Assembly (NCBI RefSeq): GCF_003597395.2 | Contig: NC_133771.1 | Coordinates: 143,023,633-143,087,632 of the forward strand | DNA from: Chelonoidis abingdonii | Lineage: Eukaryota > Chordata > Testudines > Testudinidae | Length of the DNA stretch: 64,000 nt | Direction: 5' to 3' | In this document: positions 21,901 to 32,770 of the stretch, one piece after another | Layout of the letters: every line of letters begins with the position of its first letter | Position numbering within the stretch: position 1 is the stretch's first letter | Translations under genes and position numbers: made by a program | Notes under the pieces: generated by a model | The model's database searches: none | Told to the model about the DNA's origin: nothing | Seen by the model: only the letters and a program-made list of their open reading frames with translations

Positions 21901-24156
21901 GGTGGTCTAAAAGGCAACTATATTGAGATGTGGTTGACTTTCTAAAAAGAGCTTCAGAACCCCATCACTAGATCCAGTGACCTGATTGGCTTTAAGACCA
22001 TGACTTCTAAGAAATAATGACCCATTTGCAATAAAGATGGCTTGCGTTCTGAGCAGATTACTTAAGGATGAGATTAGTGATCTGTGAGGCATATAATTGT
22101 GATAGAGACCCTAATCTCTGTGTGTAAATAAACTGATGCTATCTTTAATTATATAATTTAATTAAAATGGTACCTTGCTATTTGTTACTGCTGCTACCAG
22201 TGATATTAGTAATAATCTTTTAGCCAGTGAATAGTGTATAATGTGTTCATGCTTAAAATAGGGAGCAATTTGAATAAGAAAAACAGTTCTTGAATGGTGT
22301 ATCATTCTACCACCACAGGTATCTCAAATATAGCCATGTTTTCATGAATTTCCATCAGCATAAGACTTTTGAATATATGATACATATACACAGCCATTCT
22401 GTAAACTTTATAATCATGAAGTGAAATACTAAAACACTGCCTGTAGCTTATAGCTGTGCAAGTTTTTCTAAACATCTCTGCTAATTTTATTCCTGACTTG
22501 ATCTATCCAATATTGTTTTCTGTTCTGTTTAAAATTGTTGGTTGTATCAAACTGTATGGTGGTTGTGCTGTGGACCAGGGTCCAGCGAAGTGTTTAATGA
22601 TCTTATTCTACTTTAACTGAAAAAGAGTGTTTCAACAAAGGGACTAGAATAGAGAGGTTAGCCCTACCTCTCTATATGCTGAGTAATAATACTATATATA
22701 ATAAGCTCTACACATTCTGAGTATTATAGAACATAAACTGAAATAAGTGATTTATTTATGTATAGTAGGAGTTATGTATGCCACACTTACAGGAGCATAG
22801 ACTACTCTAGTATGATTTTTTTTTAATAGAGAGGAAAAAGAAATGCATCAATTTTAATTGCTTTTTTGGACGCAATTATGGATTGCAGATTCTGTAAGTG
22901 GAGGGTCAGACTATGCCCTACTGAGCAGAAACAACTTTTCTCCCAAAATAGCCAGGTGTATGAAAATGAGGAGGGGTGACATTGTATCACCCAGTCATTC
23001 TGAGTTTGTTGATTCATGGTGTCAGGGAGGTGGCACTAATTGGTGTAAAAGAGGGTGAGTGATGACTTTGCTTGTTTTACGTTTAAATTTGAAGGGGGGA
23101 GAGAAGCTATATAGTTTCAATTTTGGTAGTGATAATAATATAGAGTAGAAAATTTAAATATTTAATCACTAGGAAAATAAAGGGAGTTTAGTTCTCATTT
23201 AAGTAAAATCCTCAATGCAGTCTTATCTACAGAATCACTGCTATTACTTTCATAATATAGATATTTTTTATGGGCACAAATTTTAATGCTAACAGGAAAT
23301 TGTCACTGATTAATGGATTTAATAGAGGCCCAACCGTGTAAGCAAAGTGCCAGGAGTAGTTCTTGGAAGCAGGCATAGTTTCACTGAATAGATTAATGAG
23401 ATTATGCCTGGTAGCAAGTGTTTCTTGGACTGGGCCCTGACAGACAGATTTTTAAATGTATATAGAATCCAAAAGATGCAGATAAGCACCTTGTGGGTTT
23501 TTCGAAAGCACCTTAGCATCTAAATCCTATTAATTGATTGCCTTTACAATGTCTTACTTGAGTAGCAGGTGTTTAGCACTGTTGAAGGGGTTTTTGTGCT
23601 TCATTTTCAAAAGCCATGGGAAAGCGGGCAGGTTCTACGGGAATAATCTCATTAAAGAGTCACTGCTGGTATTTCCACCACATAATTCTGATGAGGAGGC
23701 AAGGTTCCCCACTCTGCCTACAGATAATTGTCTAATCTCAGGATCTGCATTAGACTGGGGCATTCTGTGCAGAGGACCTGTCCCTCTCAGTTGTCTCTGG
23801 CTCCCTGTGTAGGCCCTCTACTACTCTGGAACCTGGCATCATAACTGCTATCAACGACTTTGCATTGGCCCCTGGAGCCTTGGGGTGGTCTAGGAAGAAT
23901 TTTTACAGATTGGGTCTGCAGAGCCAGAGAGTAGACAGTATGCCACCTCCTTGTCTTGCAGTCTCCCTACATATATGTCTCCTATCCTGCTTAGTCTTTA
24001 TCCCAAACCATGTAGAGAGAGAGTTCTGCAAGGTTGTGGTTGTGGTATGGGAAGGTACAATGGAGGTGACAGCATCTTCTCTTACACATGAAGAGCTCAG
24101 GAGGGAGAGATCCACCAGTACAGGACTTTGCCTTTTCCTCACATGAAGATGTTAGG
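18986..24156. other. Presumed intron sequence, no gene recognised
   Basis: GC content falls gradually after 19100. No exon with good splice borders and protein-like coding was found. Frames such as 23534-23812 and 23865-24146 have no domains I know. Confidence 0.5.
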
Positions 24157-24462
24157 CAGTGATTCTCAGCCAGTGATCTGAGGCTCCCTGGGGGGGGTCA
24201 TGAGCAGGTTTCAGAGGCTCTGCCAAGCAGGGCCAGTGTTAGACTTCCTGTGGACCAGGGCACACATGGGGCTGAACCTGAGGCTCCAAGGCCTGCCACT
24301 CTGGGCTGCCTCTGTGGTATGGGGCCCAGGCAGTTGCTCTGCTTTCTACCCCCTAATGCTGGCCCTGGATTTTAGATGCAAAAAACCCAAATGTTGTGGC
24401 ACATATGGGCTGTGGAGTTTTTATAGCATGTTTGCGGGGAGGGGCTCAGAACACCTTATCTA
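24157..24462. mobile_element. hAT-type element, one end preserved
   Basis: It begins CAGTGATTCTCAGCCAGTGA, a CAG(T/G)G-start terminus of the type found in hAT elements. It continues through a GC-rich body (GGGGGGGTCATGAGCAGGTT, CCTGAGGCTCCAAGGCC) and ends with GTTTTTATAGCATG near 24430. The expected inverted right terminus is absent, so no target duplication can be checked. Confidence 0.5.
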
Positions 24463-26765
24463 AGGAGTATGATCTAGCTCAGGAATTAACCTTAAAATTC
24501 CTGAAAGCAAATATATCTGCTGCATTGATGACTCTTTTGACAATTTAATGTATAAGTCCTCATAAGTCATTCCCAATTTCAACCCCAGCTTCTGAAACAA
24601 TCCCACTTAACATTTTTAAAATCTTACCAACTCTTTTGGGATTTATTATTCTGTTTTAAAAATACAGGGTTTTACTTAAGTGGATGGAGAAATAAACAAT
24701 TTGGAATCATATTATTCTTTATTGAATTACAGGCTTTGAAACATCAGAACAAACTGGGTGCAGAGAAGGGGGAAGAGCTTAAAATTCAAAATACTCCAGA
24801 TAACTTTTAATAGAATTACCACAGAAAAGATCATTGTAGTCATGCATTATAGTATGGTACTTGCAGTTTTGATAGATTCAAATACACATTAATTCCATAC
24901 TCTGTTTTAGTTTTTAAATTTCACATGTATTTATGATCATTTTTTGTAAAACAAACACGTCTTATTAGGATTTTGTTTTATCTGACCTTAAGAGAGGTAG
25001 ATGGATTGAGGTACAAGCTGATGTGTGGGGATGTTAGTATTTAATTGTGTGCTACTGCTTGTTGGAAGGAGTGATTAGAATGTATTGTATTTTGGTTTTG
25101 CAATTTTAACTAATTTGCAGGGCATTCAGAGCTTGCCCATGGGTGCTTTTTATTTATTCTAAATTGTAAGTAAATAATGAATGTCTGCCATCCAATGTTA
25201 CACCTGAGACACTATGTTTTGATGTTACAGGTTCTGCAGCATGTGGTTCATACTTGTTGGACCTTTCATTAATTATAAAATGCTCAGAGAGCAAGTATAA
25301 TGTACATAGGTGTTTTCTGAGCTTGCTTGATGGTGTGAGAGTAATAGCCTAGGTTGCAACCTTGCAAACACTTTACTCAAGTGTTTGTAAGATTGCCAGT
25401 AGCTCTAACCCTGGAAAATAAACAGTCCTCTTGGCTATTGCCCAGTACAACAAAGAGAGGGATATGAGGGTAATATGTGACTTCAGGTTATCTGTTTTTC
25501 TAAAAGTAAAAGCCTATTTGAAACTATAGGGCTCCCCTCCCATATTACCACCCCCCCCCCCCCCCAAAAAACCTTAAAAAAAAAAAAAATTCATCAGGAT
25601 CCCTATCTATCTCTAACCCTCATCAAAAGAATATCTGTAAATATATTGAGAGAGTGTACTCTTATTCTGCTCTCGCAGAACCTGAGACACGGTAGAAGAC
25701 ATATTTTACCTTGCAATCATAATTTTTATCTTTGGGCATTAAGGCATCAACTCTCTTTTGCCAGACTGTTAATGAATTAAATATGATTTTTGATGACACA
25801 GCCTTGATCCTACAAACAGATGCCCTAGCATGGACCTCCCTGCCCCTGAGTGCAGTCTCATTTTCTTTTTGAGCAGAAGTGTTTAGCTACCTTTTCATGC
25901 TTCTGTAGTAAAAAATCCATTGCTCTGAAACTCTGCTCTTTCTACATTCCCACTTTATTTGTGTTTTCTATTGCTGTTTTTTATTGTTTTCATCAGTACA
26001 AACTATTGAAACAGCAAAAAATCCAACCCTATTGACTATTCAAAGACTATGAAACTCGCATTCTATACTAAGTGAAATAAGGCAGATACTCAAATAGAAA
26101 CTCATCAAAACTCAAGAATAACAGAATTTGAAAAAAAGGCTTCAGAAGTCTGTATCTTTTTAAACATCCTCAATCAATATCCCTTCCCGCTGATGTTTAA
26201 ATGCAGAGCCATAGCCAAGAGATTACTATATATTCTTTCCCTGGCACAGAGTTGGGAGGCAGAGACTCTCCTCATCCTGTGAAACAGATTATGGACCTTG
26301 CCTCCAATCCAGGAGGTTAGTTTGTATTATCTCCTTTCTGGGAATCCTTTGCAAGATTGGATTGGATGATCTGTTTCCCTACTCTGCCTCCAGTATTGAC
26401 TCTGGAGCTGTGGAAACCCTTTGTGGAGTCCAGGAAAAATTGGCAGTAAGTGAATCTGACACATGGAGTCTGCAGCAGACTCTTCTTTATCTCAGTGCTG
26501 GCTGACTGCCAGCTCCTCACTCTACTCTCCCTATCTTAATAAACAGCGGAAAGAGGTACTAAGGGACAGCACCTTCATTCATGGCAGCATCCTTTAGTGT
26601 AAGGCAGATGTGTGGGACACATATGCAAGGAGTGTGGAAGAAGGCAGAATGTTAGGAAGAGGGGTAACTGGCTATGGGAATATTGAAGAATTGCGTGTTC
26701 TGGGTATTGTGGTTGACTGAAGATACTTAGATGCTAAATGGTTGTGGGGGAAGGGGTGACAGTGG
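24463..26765. other. Unassigned sequence with a poly-C tract
   Basis: A C15 run lies at 25551-25565, followed by A-rich sequence. An old palindromic repeat motif (CCTTGCAAACACTTTACTCA with AGTGTTTGTAAGATTGCCAG) lies at 25357-25400. No gene is recognised. Confidence 0.5.
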
Positions 26766-27045
26766 TTCAAAGGACTTACTGGTATGTCGGAGTCCTGAGC
26801 GGGGTGTGGCCTCAGTGGGAAGAGGCAGGCCCTTTCAAGATTTAAAGGCCCTGGAGCTCCGGCTGTGTCTGGGAGCCCCAGGGCCTTTAAATCACCCCGG
26901 AGCTACCAGCTGTAGAGGTGGCTGGGAGCCCGGGGGCTCCCCACAGTGGCCAGAGCCCCAGGCCCTTTAAATCACAGTCGGAGAAGCTGGTCCGGCATGG
27001 CTTACCGGCCCGTATCAGCTTACTTTCACCTCTGTTTGGGGGTGA
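26766..27045. repeat. GC-rich foldback element
   Basis: Repeated GATTTAAAGGCCCTGGAGCT and GCCCCAGGGCCTTTAAATCA blocks, in both orientations, lie between 26838 and 26975. CTTACTGGTATGTC at the left edge (near 26778) and GGCTTACCGGCCCGTAT with CTTACTTTCACC at the right (to about 27032) look like degraded inverted ends. The arrangement is that of a palindromic non-autonomous DNA element; target duplication not identified. Confidence 0.5.
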
Positions 27046-27323
27046 AATACTATAGGGTACTATTGGGAGTGGGAAAGCAGAGAGGGCTATGGGCAGAGAG
27101 AGCATAAAGTGCAAGAAAAGACTTCCCAGGGCTAAAAGTGAGAAGTTTAGCCCAAAGGGTAAAGGGGAGACCTAAAGGGCATTTGGTGGGGATAGAAGGG
27201 AAACAGTACCTTAGGGGAGATATGTAGATATGGAGTAGGAGAGGCGGGGTGAGCAGGGTCAGGAGGACACTGGCTGCTGAGGGAGGAAGAAATGAGGAGA
27301 TGTAGGGGAGGAAGTGAGGGAAA
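27046..27323. other. Unassigned, purine-rich
   Basis: G/A-rich sequence without recognisable ends or coding. Confidence 0.4.
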
Positions 27324-28235
27324 CAGGGATGGGCAACCTATGGCATGCGTGCCAAAGACAGCACACCAACCAATTTTTTTTTTAATTTTTTTTTTGGCAC
27401 GCTGCTGCCTGCCGGGATCCCAGCAGCCTGTCATTAAAAATCCTGCCCAGCCTGGCCTGCTGTTCTCCACCCTCCGCCCCCCCCGCCCCTCCTGTGGGGG
27501 CAAGGGGCAGAAGCTTGGTCCTAACGGCTCCCTTGCCTCTGCCTGCAGTGTGCTGGGTTCCTGTCCCTCCTCCTCCTCCTCTCCTCTCCCTCCCTGCCGG
27601 CCAATCAGCTGATGGCCTTTGCGAGGGCGGGGGTGGTGGAGGAGCGGAGTCAGCGTGCTCGCTGTTCCCGGTGGAGAAGGGGAAGGCTGTGTGTGTGTGT
27701 GTGTGTGTGTATCGGGGCATATCCCCTTCAGCTCCCTGCTGTGAGCACCCCATGACCCCAGCTCACACCCTCAGCCCTCTGCCCTGACCCCCCACAACCC
27801 AGCTCTCTGCCCTGAGCTCTGTAGGCCTCTGCCCTGAGCCCGACCCCCCTCACACACACCCAGCCCTCTGCCCTGACTCTTGCACCCCCCCACATACCCA
27901 GCCCCCCCATGCACCCTTCATATCCTGACTCTGGCACCCCCCCCCACATCCCCATCCCCACCCTGAGCACCAAACGGGAGCTCCTGCACCCCCCCCCCCA
28001 CACACACATTCCCACCTGCACCTCTCGCATCAAATGGAAGCTGCCTAGGTAAGCGCTCCACACCCAAACCTCCTGCCCCAACGCTGAGCCCCCTACCTTA
28101 TTCTAGCTCCTGGCTAGACCCTACACCTCAACCCCTAGCCTGCTCCTTCACTCCCAGCCCTGTTCTCAGTGCACTCCCACCTTCAACTCAGTGCAGAGAG
28201 AGAGGCCAGGCCAGGCCCCTAAACTTGTGGTTTAT
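27324..28235. mobile_element. hAT-type element with C-rich minisatellite interior, one end seen
   Basis: It starts CAGGGATGGGCAACCTATGG then CATGCGTGCCAAAGACAGCA, a recognisable hAT-type terminus. The body holds a (GT)n run (27688-27710) and, from about 27770 to 28100, irregular repeats of CTGCCCTGA, CCCCCCACA and AGCCC-type units. The right end is undefined; I place it where the C-rich body stops. The long C-rich frames here are not genes. Confidence 0.5.
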
Positions 28236-28372
28236 CATCAGTAGAGACAAACATTTAAAATGAAAAACACCTGAATTGTATTGAGGAATATTCACACAAC
28301 ATAAGAAGTGACTTGACAACTCTTCTGAATGTTTCCCCTCTGATAGTCTACTATAGCAAACTCAGTAACAGC

Positions 28373-28621
28373 CACGGCTGGCTCCAGGGTTTTTGCAGCC
28401 CCAAGTAGCGAGGAGAAAAAAAAAAAAAGCTGCGATCGCAGTTGGCAGCACTTTGGCGGCAGCTCCACTGCACCACTTTCTTTTTTGGCAGCACTTCGGT
28501 GGCAGGTTCTTCCCTCTGAGAGGGACCAAGGGACCTACTGTCGAAGAGACGGATGTGCCGCCCCTTCCCCTTGGCCGCCCCAAGCACCTGCTTGCTGCGC
28601 TGGTGCCTGGAGCCGGCCCTG
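28373..28621. mobile_element. hAT-type non-autonomous element, TSD GTAACAGC
   Basis: The ends CACGGCTGGCTCCAGG and CCTGGAGCCGGCCCTG are inverted repeats. The 8-mer GTAACAGC flanks both sides exactly (28365-28372 and 28622-28629). The 249-bp body carries an A13-type run and GGCAGC/GGCGGC blocks. It is the same family as 53206-53421. Confidence 0.9.
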
Positions 28622-28761
28622 GTAACAGCAAGGTTATTACTTCTCAGCCCTCAAAACTCAATCCATTCCAGCTATCAGTTAAGATTAACCCCCATCCTAC
28701 TAAAGGGGTAGGCTCAGCCTATCAGATCTTGAAGAAATAACCCAACCAGCTCATTTATACA

Positions 28762-28852
28762 TAGAGCCCTGCATGGATACATAATTTGTATCCACATCTG
28801 ATCTGCAATCCCAAATATGGTCTGTGGATATCTGCAGATTTGCAGGGCTCTA
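28762..28852. mobile_element. Small foldback MITE, TA-flanked
   Basis: TAGAGCCCTGCATGGATA at the left pairs with TATCTGCAGATTTGCAGGGCTCTA at the right, giving about 11-bp terminal inverted repeats bounded by TA. The internal GGATAC/GTATCC and GTGGATATCTGC blocks are also complementary. A Tc1/mariner-type TA duplication is possible, but the assignment is uncertain. Confidence 0.55.
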
Positions 28853-31238
28853 TCTCTACAGTCAAAGTACATTACTAAAGGCTGCACTGAAGTTAACCAC
28901 TGACATCCAGATTTTTTTGGCAGGAGGTATGAAATTTCATAACTAGCTTCAGTGAAATACTTACTGACAAACTTTTCCAGAAACATTGCAAATCGAAAGA
29001 GGGAGATTAAGTATATTTAACTATATTGCATGCCTTACTAGTCAAAACCTACCTGGCTTCCACTATAACTTTCTTTAGACTACAGGATTGCTAAATCATG
29101 AGTCCATTTTATAACCAAGGATTGCTTCCTGATCCAATGTTCACACAATGCTTTTGTGAGGAAATATCTAATGTTTTTGCTTTCAGAGTGCACTGTGCAT
29201 CTGAAAGCATGCTGCTGGGGACAAACAGCTCAAAAGTATAGCCATGCTTTTGGATGTGCCATGTTCCTTATTGGATGGTTTTCAAACCAGCAATGTGGAA
29301 ACCTCTTTCTAACATTAGCATGCATACCTTTATTGTGTCTCATTTATTCTTATGAATGGCACCAAGAAATGAGATATTTTATGATTAGAGGATGGCAGGT
29401 AATTGGCAGCAACCATGTGCTATACCACAGACTTGCAAGGGACATCCCAGCAGTGGATATGTTTGCTTTATTGATCATACTATTTAAGTAAATAGTAACT
29501 CTTCATTGATTCAATATGATGTATGCATAGCATGCTCACTAAATTGTTACGTATTTTTGTTGCAAGTTTCAATTGGCTATTTGAGAAGCCACAAATAATA
29601 CTTTGCAACAGAGAAGACTATCCAAATTTTATTCAGACTTTTTGGGCACAAGACCATTATGACAGAGGGAATACCATCTGTCCAGAAGTAATATTTTCCA
29701 TTTCTGGGAATTATTGATAAATGAGAATTATGGAGAACATATGGTCACTATATCTCTAATGCTATGACTGAAAGTGGTATGCTTTGGTCTGACGCTCAAA
29801 GGGAAAAGTCAGCTATTGACCGTAGAGAAGTGAGCACTATAACTGTGCAAAGAGCTTTATTCTGGTCAAGCAAAGGTAGGGTATACTTATGACACTTAGG
29901 AATTTTTGAAATGATCATAAGAAGAGTCAGAAAAGGAGATCCCAATGGTTTGTTTATTTAAAAAAACAAAAAAATTTTTCATACCACGTGGAATAGAGTT
30001 GACTAAATTCACAAATAGCTACTGGAGGTCCCAGATGTGTGAGGAGTACCTGCATAAATACCTTTGCAAAATGCTAACAGTGGATATCTCCTAGCTTAGC
30101 AACATAGTGAGCAAAGTCATTAAGACAAAAAGACACTTAAGGGTATAAAAAAGGGAGAGGGACCTGACGGAATGAGAGAATTGACAGGCAAGGACTTTAA
30201 TATAGAGTGATAAAGACTCTTCTAATTTCTTTTCTGCAAAATCAGGGTTTAGCACTACCTTGGCGCAGTGAAGGAGTCTTAGATCTACCTAGGTAAGTTT
30301 TTTTTGTAGCATTTAATTTTGAGTTTCTCCATCTTTTTTGTTTGATAATTATTGAAAATTTTCTTGGGTCTTAGACTGTTTCTGGAATCATACACCATAG
30401 TCCAGTCTTAGAGATGACAATAATTTTGGTTCTCTGGTAAACGTGAAACTGATACCTGACCTGGGGCACATAGTCCCATAGCTATTACCTACAGTCTGGT
30501 TAAGTCTACAAGATGGATGAGAAAAGCCTGGAGACCACAAAGGGTGAGAGGACTAGGGAAATGAAGGAAACAAACATGCTGTGGTAAGGTAGAGGTCTGC
30601 TTTACATTTAAAACTAACTCCCACCCCTTCCCAAAATCCCACACCTGAATGAGAGAAGGGAGCTTTAAGGCAAAAGTCATGTCTCTGTGAGCAATGGCTG
30701 GTAAAGAATCATGATGGCTGGTGGAACGGGAATGAGCATGAATAGAGAGAACCATTTGGGGATGATTTGTACGCACACTAGTTAGTGGAAATTGCGGCTC
30801 TGTAGTCAATGGCTGGTGATGACTTTGATGGAAAGCAGAAGCTGCTATTCTTGATTTTTCAAGTTTCTTGTTCTTTCAGTGCAATCTTTACTATACTGTC
30901 AGTTAGCAGTGGGAGTGTAGAGGATATACCAGAAGAAACAGAGATGAATATTTGACTTGGATGTTTATGTTGTAGATGGATCGTCATAGGTGAGGTGATT
31001 ATCATCTTTTCCCCTTCAGTGTATGTGTAGATTTCAGTGAATGTACAGAGCATAAAACCTGACCTTTTTTTGATTAAAAATTACTACCACCTCTTTAAAA
31101 AAAATCAAATAAACCCAAATCAGCAGTTGATATCAAGTGCTTCTTGGAGAGAACATGTTGATAAGAAATGCATGGAACATATAGAAGAAGCTTTTGGAGA
31201 TGGACAGGACTGAGAAGGGATTCTTACTTTTACAATAA
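28853..31238. other. Unassigned AT-rich sequence
   Basis: The frame at 29156-29491 is hydrophobic but has no flanking splice sites or recognisable family. I treat it as chance. No other signal seen. Confidence 0.5.
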
Positions 31239-31252
31239 ACATAATTGCTTTT

Positions 31253-31399
31253 GGGTCAAGTATCAGAGGGGTAGCCATGTTAGTCTGGATCTGTAAAAAG
31301 AAACAAAGTACTGTGTCACCTTATAGACTAACAGATGTAGTTAGTCTATATGTACATCTGTTAGTCTATAAGGTGCCACAGGCCTCGTTGTTGATTTTT
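31253..31399 (-). mobile_element. Short retroposon with internal inversion, 14-bp TSD
   Basis: The insert is bounded by exact 14-bp copies of ACATAATTGCTTTT (31239-31252 and 31400-31413). Read on the minus strand, its right half (ending GGCTACCCCTCTGATACTTG) is in sense. The left half repeats part of the same element in opposite orientation, so 31317-31339 and 31353-31375 form a perfect 23-bp inverted repeat with a 13-nt loop. One duplication around an inverted 5' part is the expected product of twin priming during target-primed reverse transcription. Confidence 0.8.
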
Positions 31400-31413
31400 A
31401 CATAATTGCTTTT

Positions 31414-32344
31414 ATTATTTATTGAGTGAGTAACATCTTGTTCTTTTGATCCCATCAATGAGATGGTGATGGTGCTTGTTTGCTTTGATAGGTAAACTGG
31501 AGAGAGTTTAGAGAAGAGGAAAAATGTATGAACAGGTTTGGAAACTAAGGCTGGGCTGGTTGGGGGGGGGAGGGGGATGGAAAATTAGGCTTCTTCAGTT
31601 TTGAGGAAAAATTACATATGAGAAGCCACAAGACAGATGTAGAAATCTCCATCCATCTGAAGCTCTTAAGGGGTGATACTCTGTCCTACAGAGTGTATAG
31701 GACCTGAAGCTTTTCTCTGCAAACACTTAAAACCTGGAGACGTTCAGTCCAAGCAACATCTATTGGTTTTCCTGCCCCACCCTACAATATCTTATCCCTG
31801 TTACATCTGTGGATAGTCTATGTTGTACTGAGGTCCAATAAAGATCAAGGTTACTTATCCACATGGTCTCAAGCACAAAGCTATTTCCCAATGTTCCTTG
31901 AAGACCTGATCCAAAACCCACTGTAGTCAATTATTCTTTCTTTGATTTCAACAGGCTTTGGCTCAGACCCTAAAGACTACTAGTTCTAAGACATTAAATT
32001 ACTTTGGCTACTTTTAAAATTATTCAAATCCATATTTGCAGTACTGTGCATATTATGGTAATGAAACATCACATAAACTGTATTTATTCAAAACACAACC
32101 TAAACCATCCATCAGAAAAAAGATATTTACAAGCAACTAATAAAAGCGTTTTAAAGCTGTTTAGTTTTCTCATTTGGAAATATGCCTAAAAATAATCATT
32201 AATGTAAAACATTTTATACCATGAGAATAATGTAAGGCTTTCACTGGCATATTAGGCTTTCATGTTTAAAAAAACCCTCAAGATTAGGTTATGAGTATAA
32301 CGTAGTGATGTAGGAATGACAGTTAAGCATGTGTTTAACAGTGT
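31414..32344. other. Unassigned; contains an old palindromic repeat
   Basis: Around 31904-31971, GACCTGATCCAAAACCCACT and GTTTTGG-like inverted counterparts (CAACAGGCTTTGGCTCAGAC) form a decayed foldback of the same group as 36067-36152. Confidence 0.4.
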
Positions 32345-32770
32345 GTAATAGGGTGGCTTGTCTCTTTTAGGGACCAGGGAGTCTGGGGCCAGACAGCCTT
32401 GTTCCATTATCAGATCCAGCTGGGAAGGAGTCTGAAGAGCTTTATAAAGGGTGGCAAGAGCACAGTTTAGAGAGTTCTAAAAGGGAGATGGGCTCCTACT
32501 ATCATTCCTGAAGCATGGGGCTTGAAAGAAAGGATTTGTCCTGCATTCTGCACTGAAAGAGGCAAGTTTCTCTGGGAAGTATAGCCCAGGCTGGGTAAAG
32601 AAACTATCTTTGGTTTTAATATCTTGCTTAAGTATTATGTTTGAAGAATAAAATTGCGTCTAGAAAGTGTCTTGGGCATGGCAGGGAGTCCTTACTGGGA
32701 GGACTCACTGCCATGAGGGAAAACTGAGGCAGCAGCTAGCCTGAAGCAAGAGAAGGTAAGGCAGCCCGGC
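32345..32770 (+). repeat. Possible solo LTR or retroelement piece
   Basis: GAGCTTTATAAAGGGTGGCA (TATA-like, about 32440) is followed about 200 bp later by GAAGAATAAAATTGCG (polyadenylation-like, about 32645). This promoter-then-polyadenylation order is typical of an LTR. The ends and a target duplication were not found, so this is tentative. Confidence 0.3.

Noticed and set aside
27147..28081. Gly/Trp- and Pro-rich frames as genes
   Set aside because: They follow the C-rich minisatellite and GT run within an hAT-type element.
29156..29491. 111-codon hydrophobic frame as a possible membrane-protein exon
   Set aside because: No splice borders, no recognisable family and AT-driven composition.
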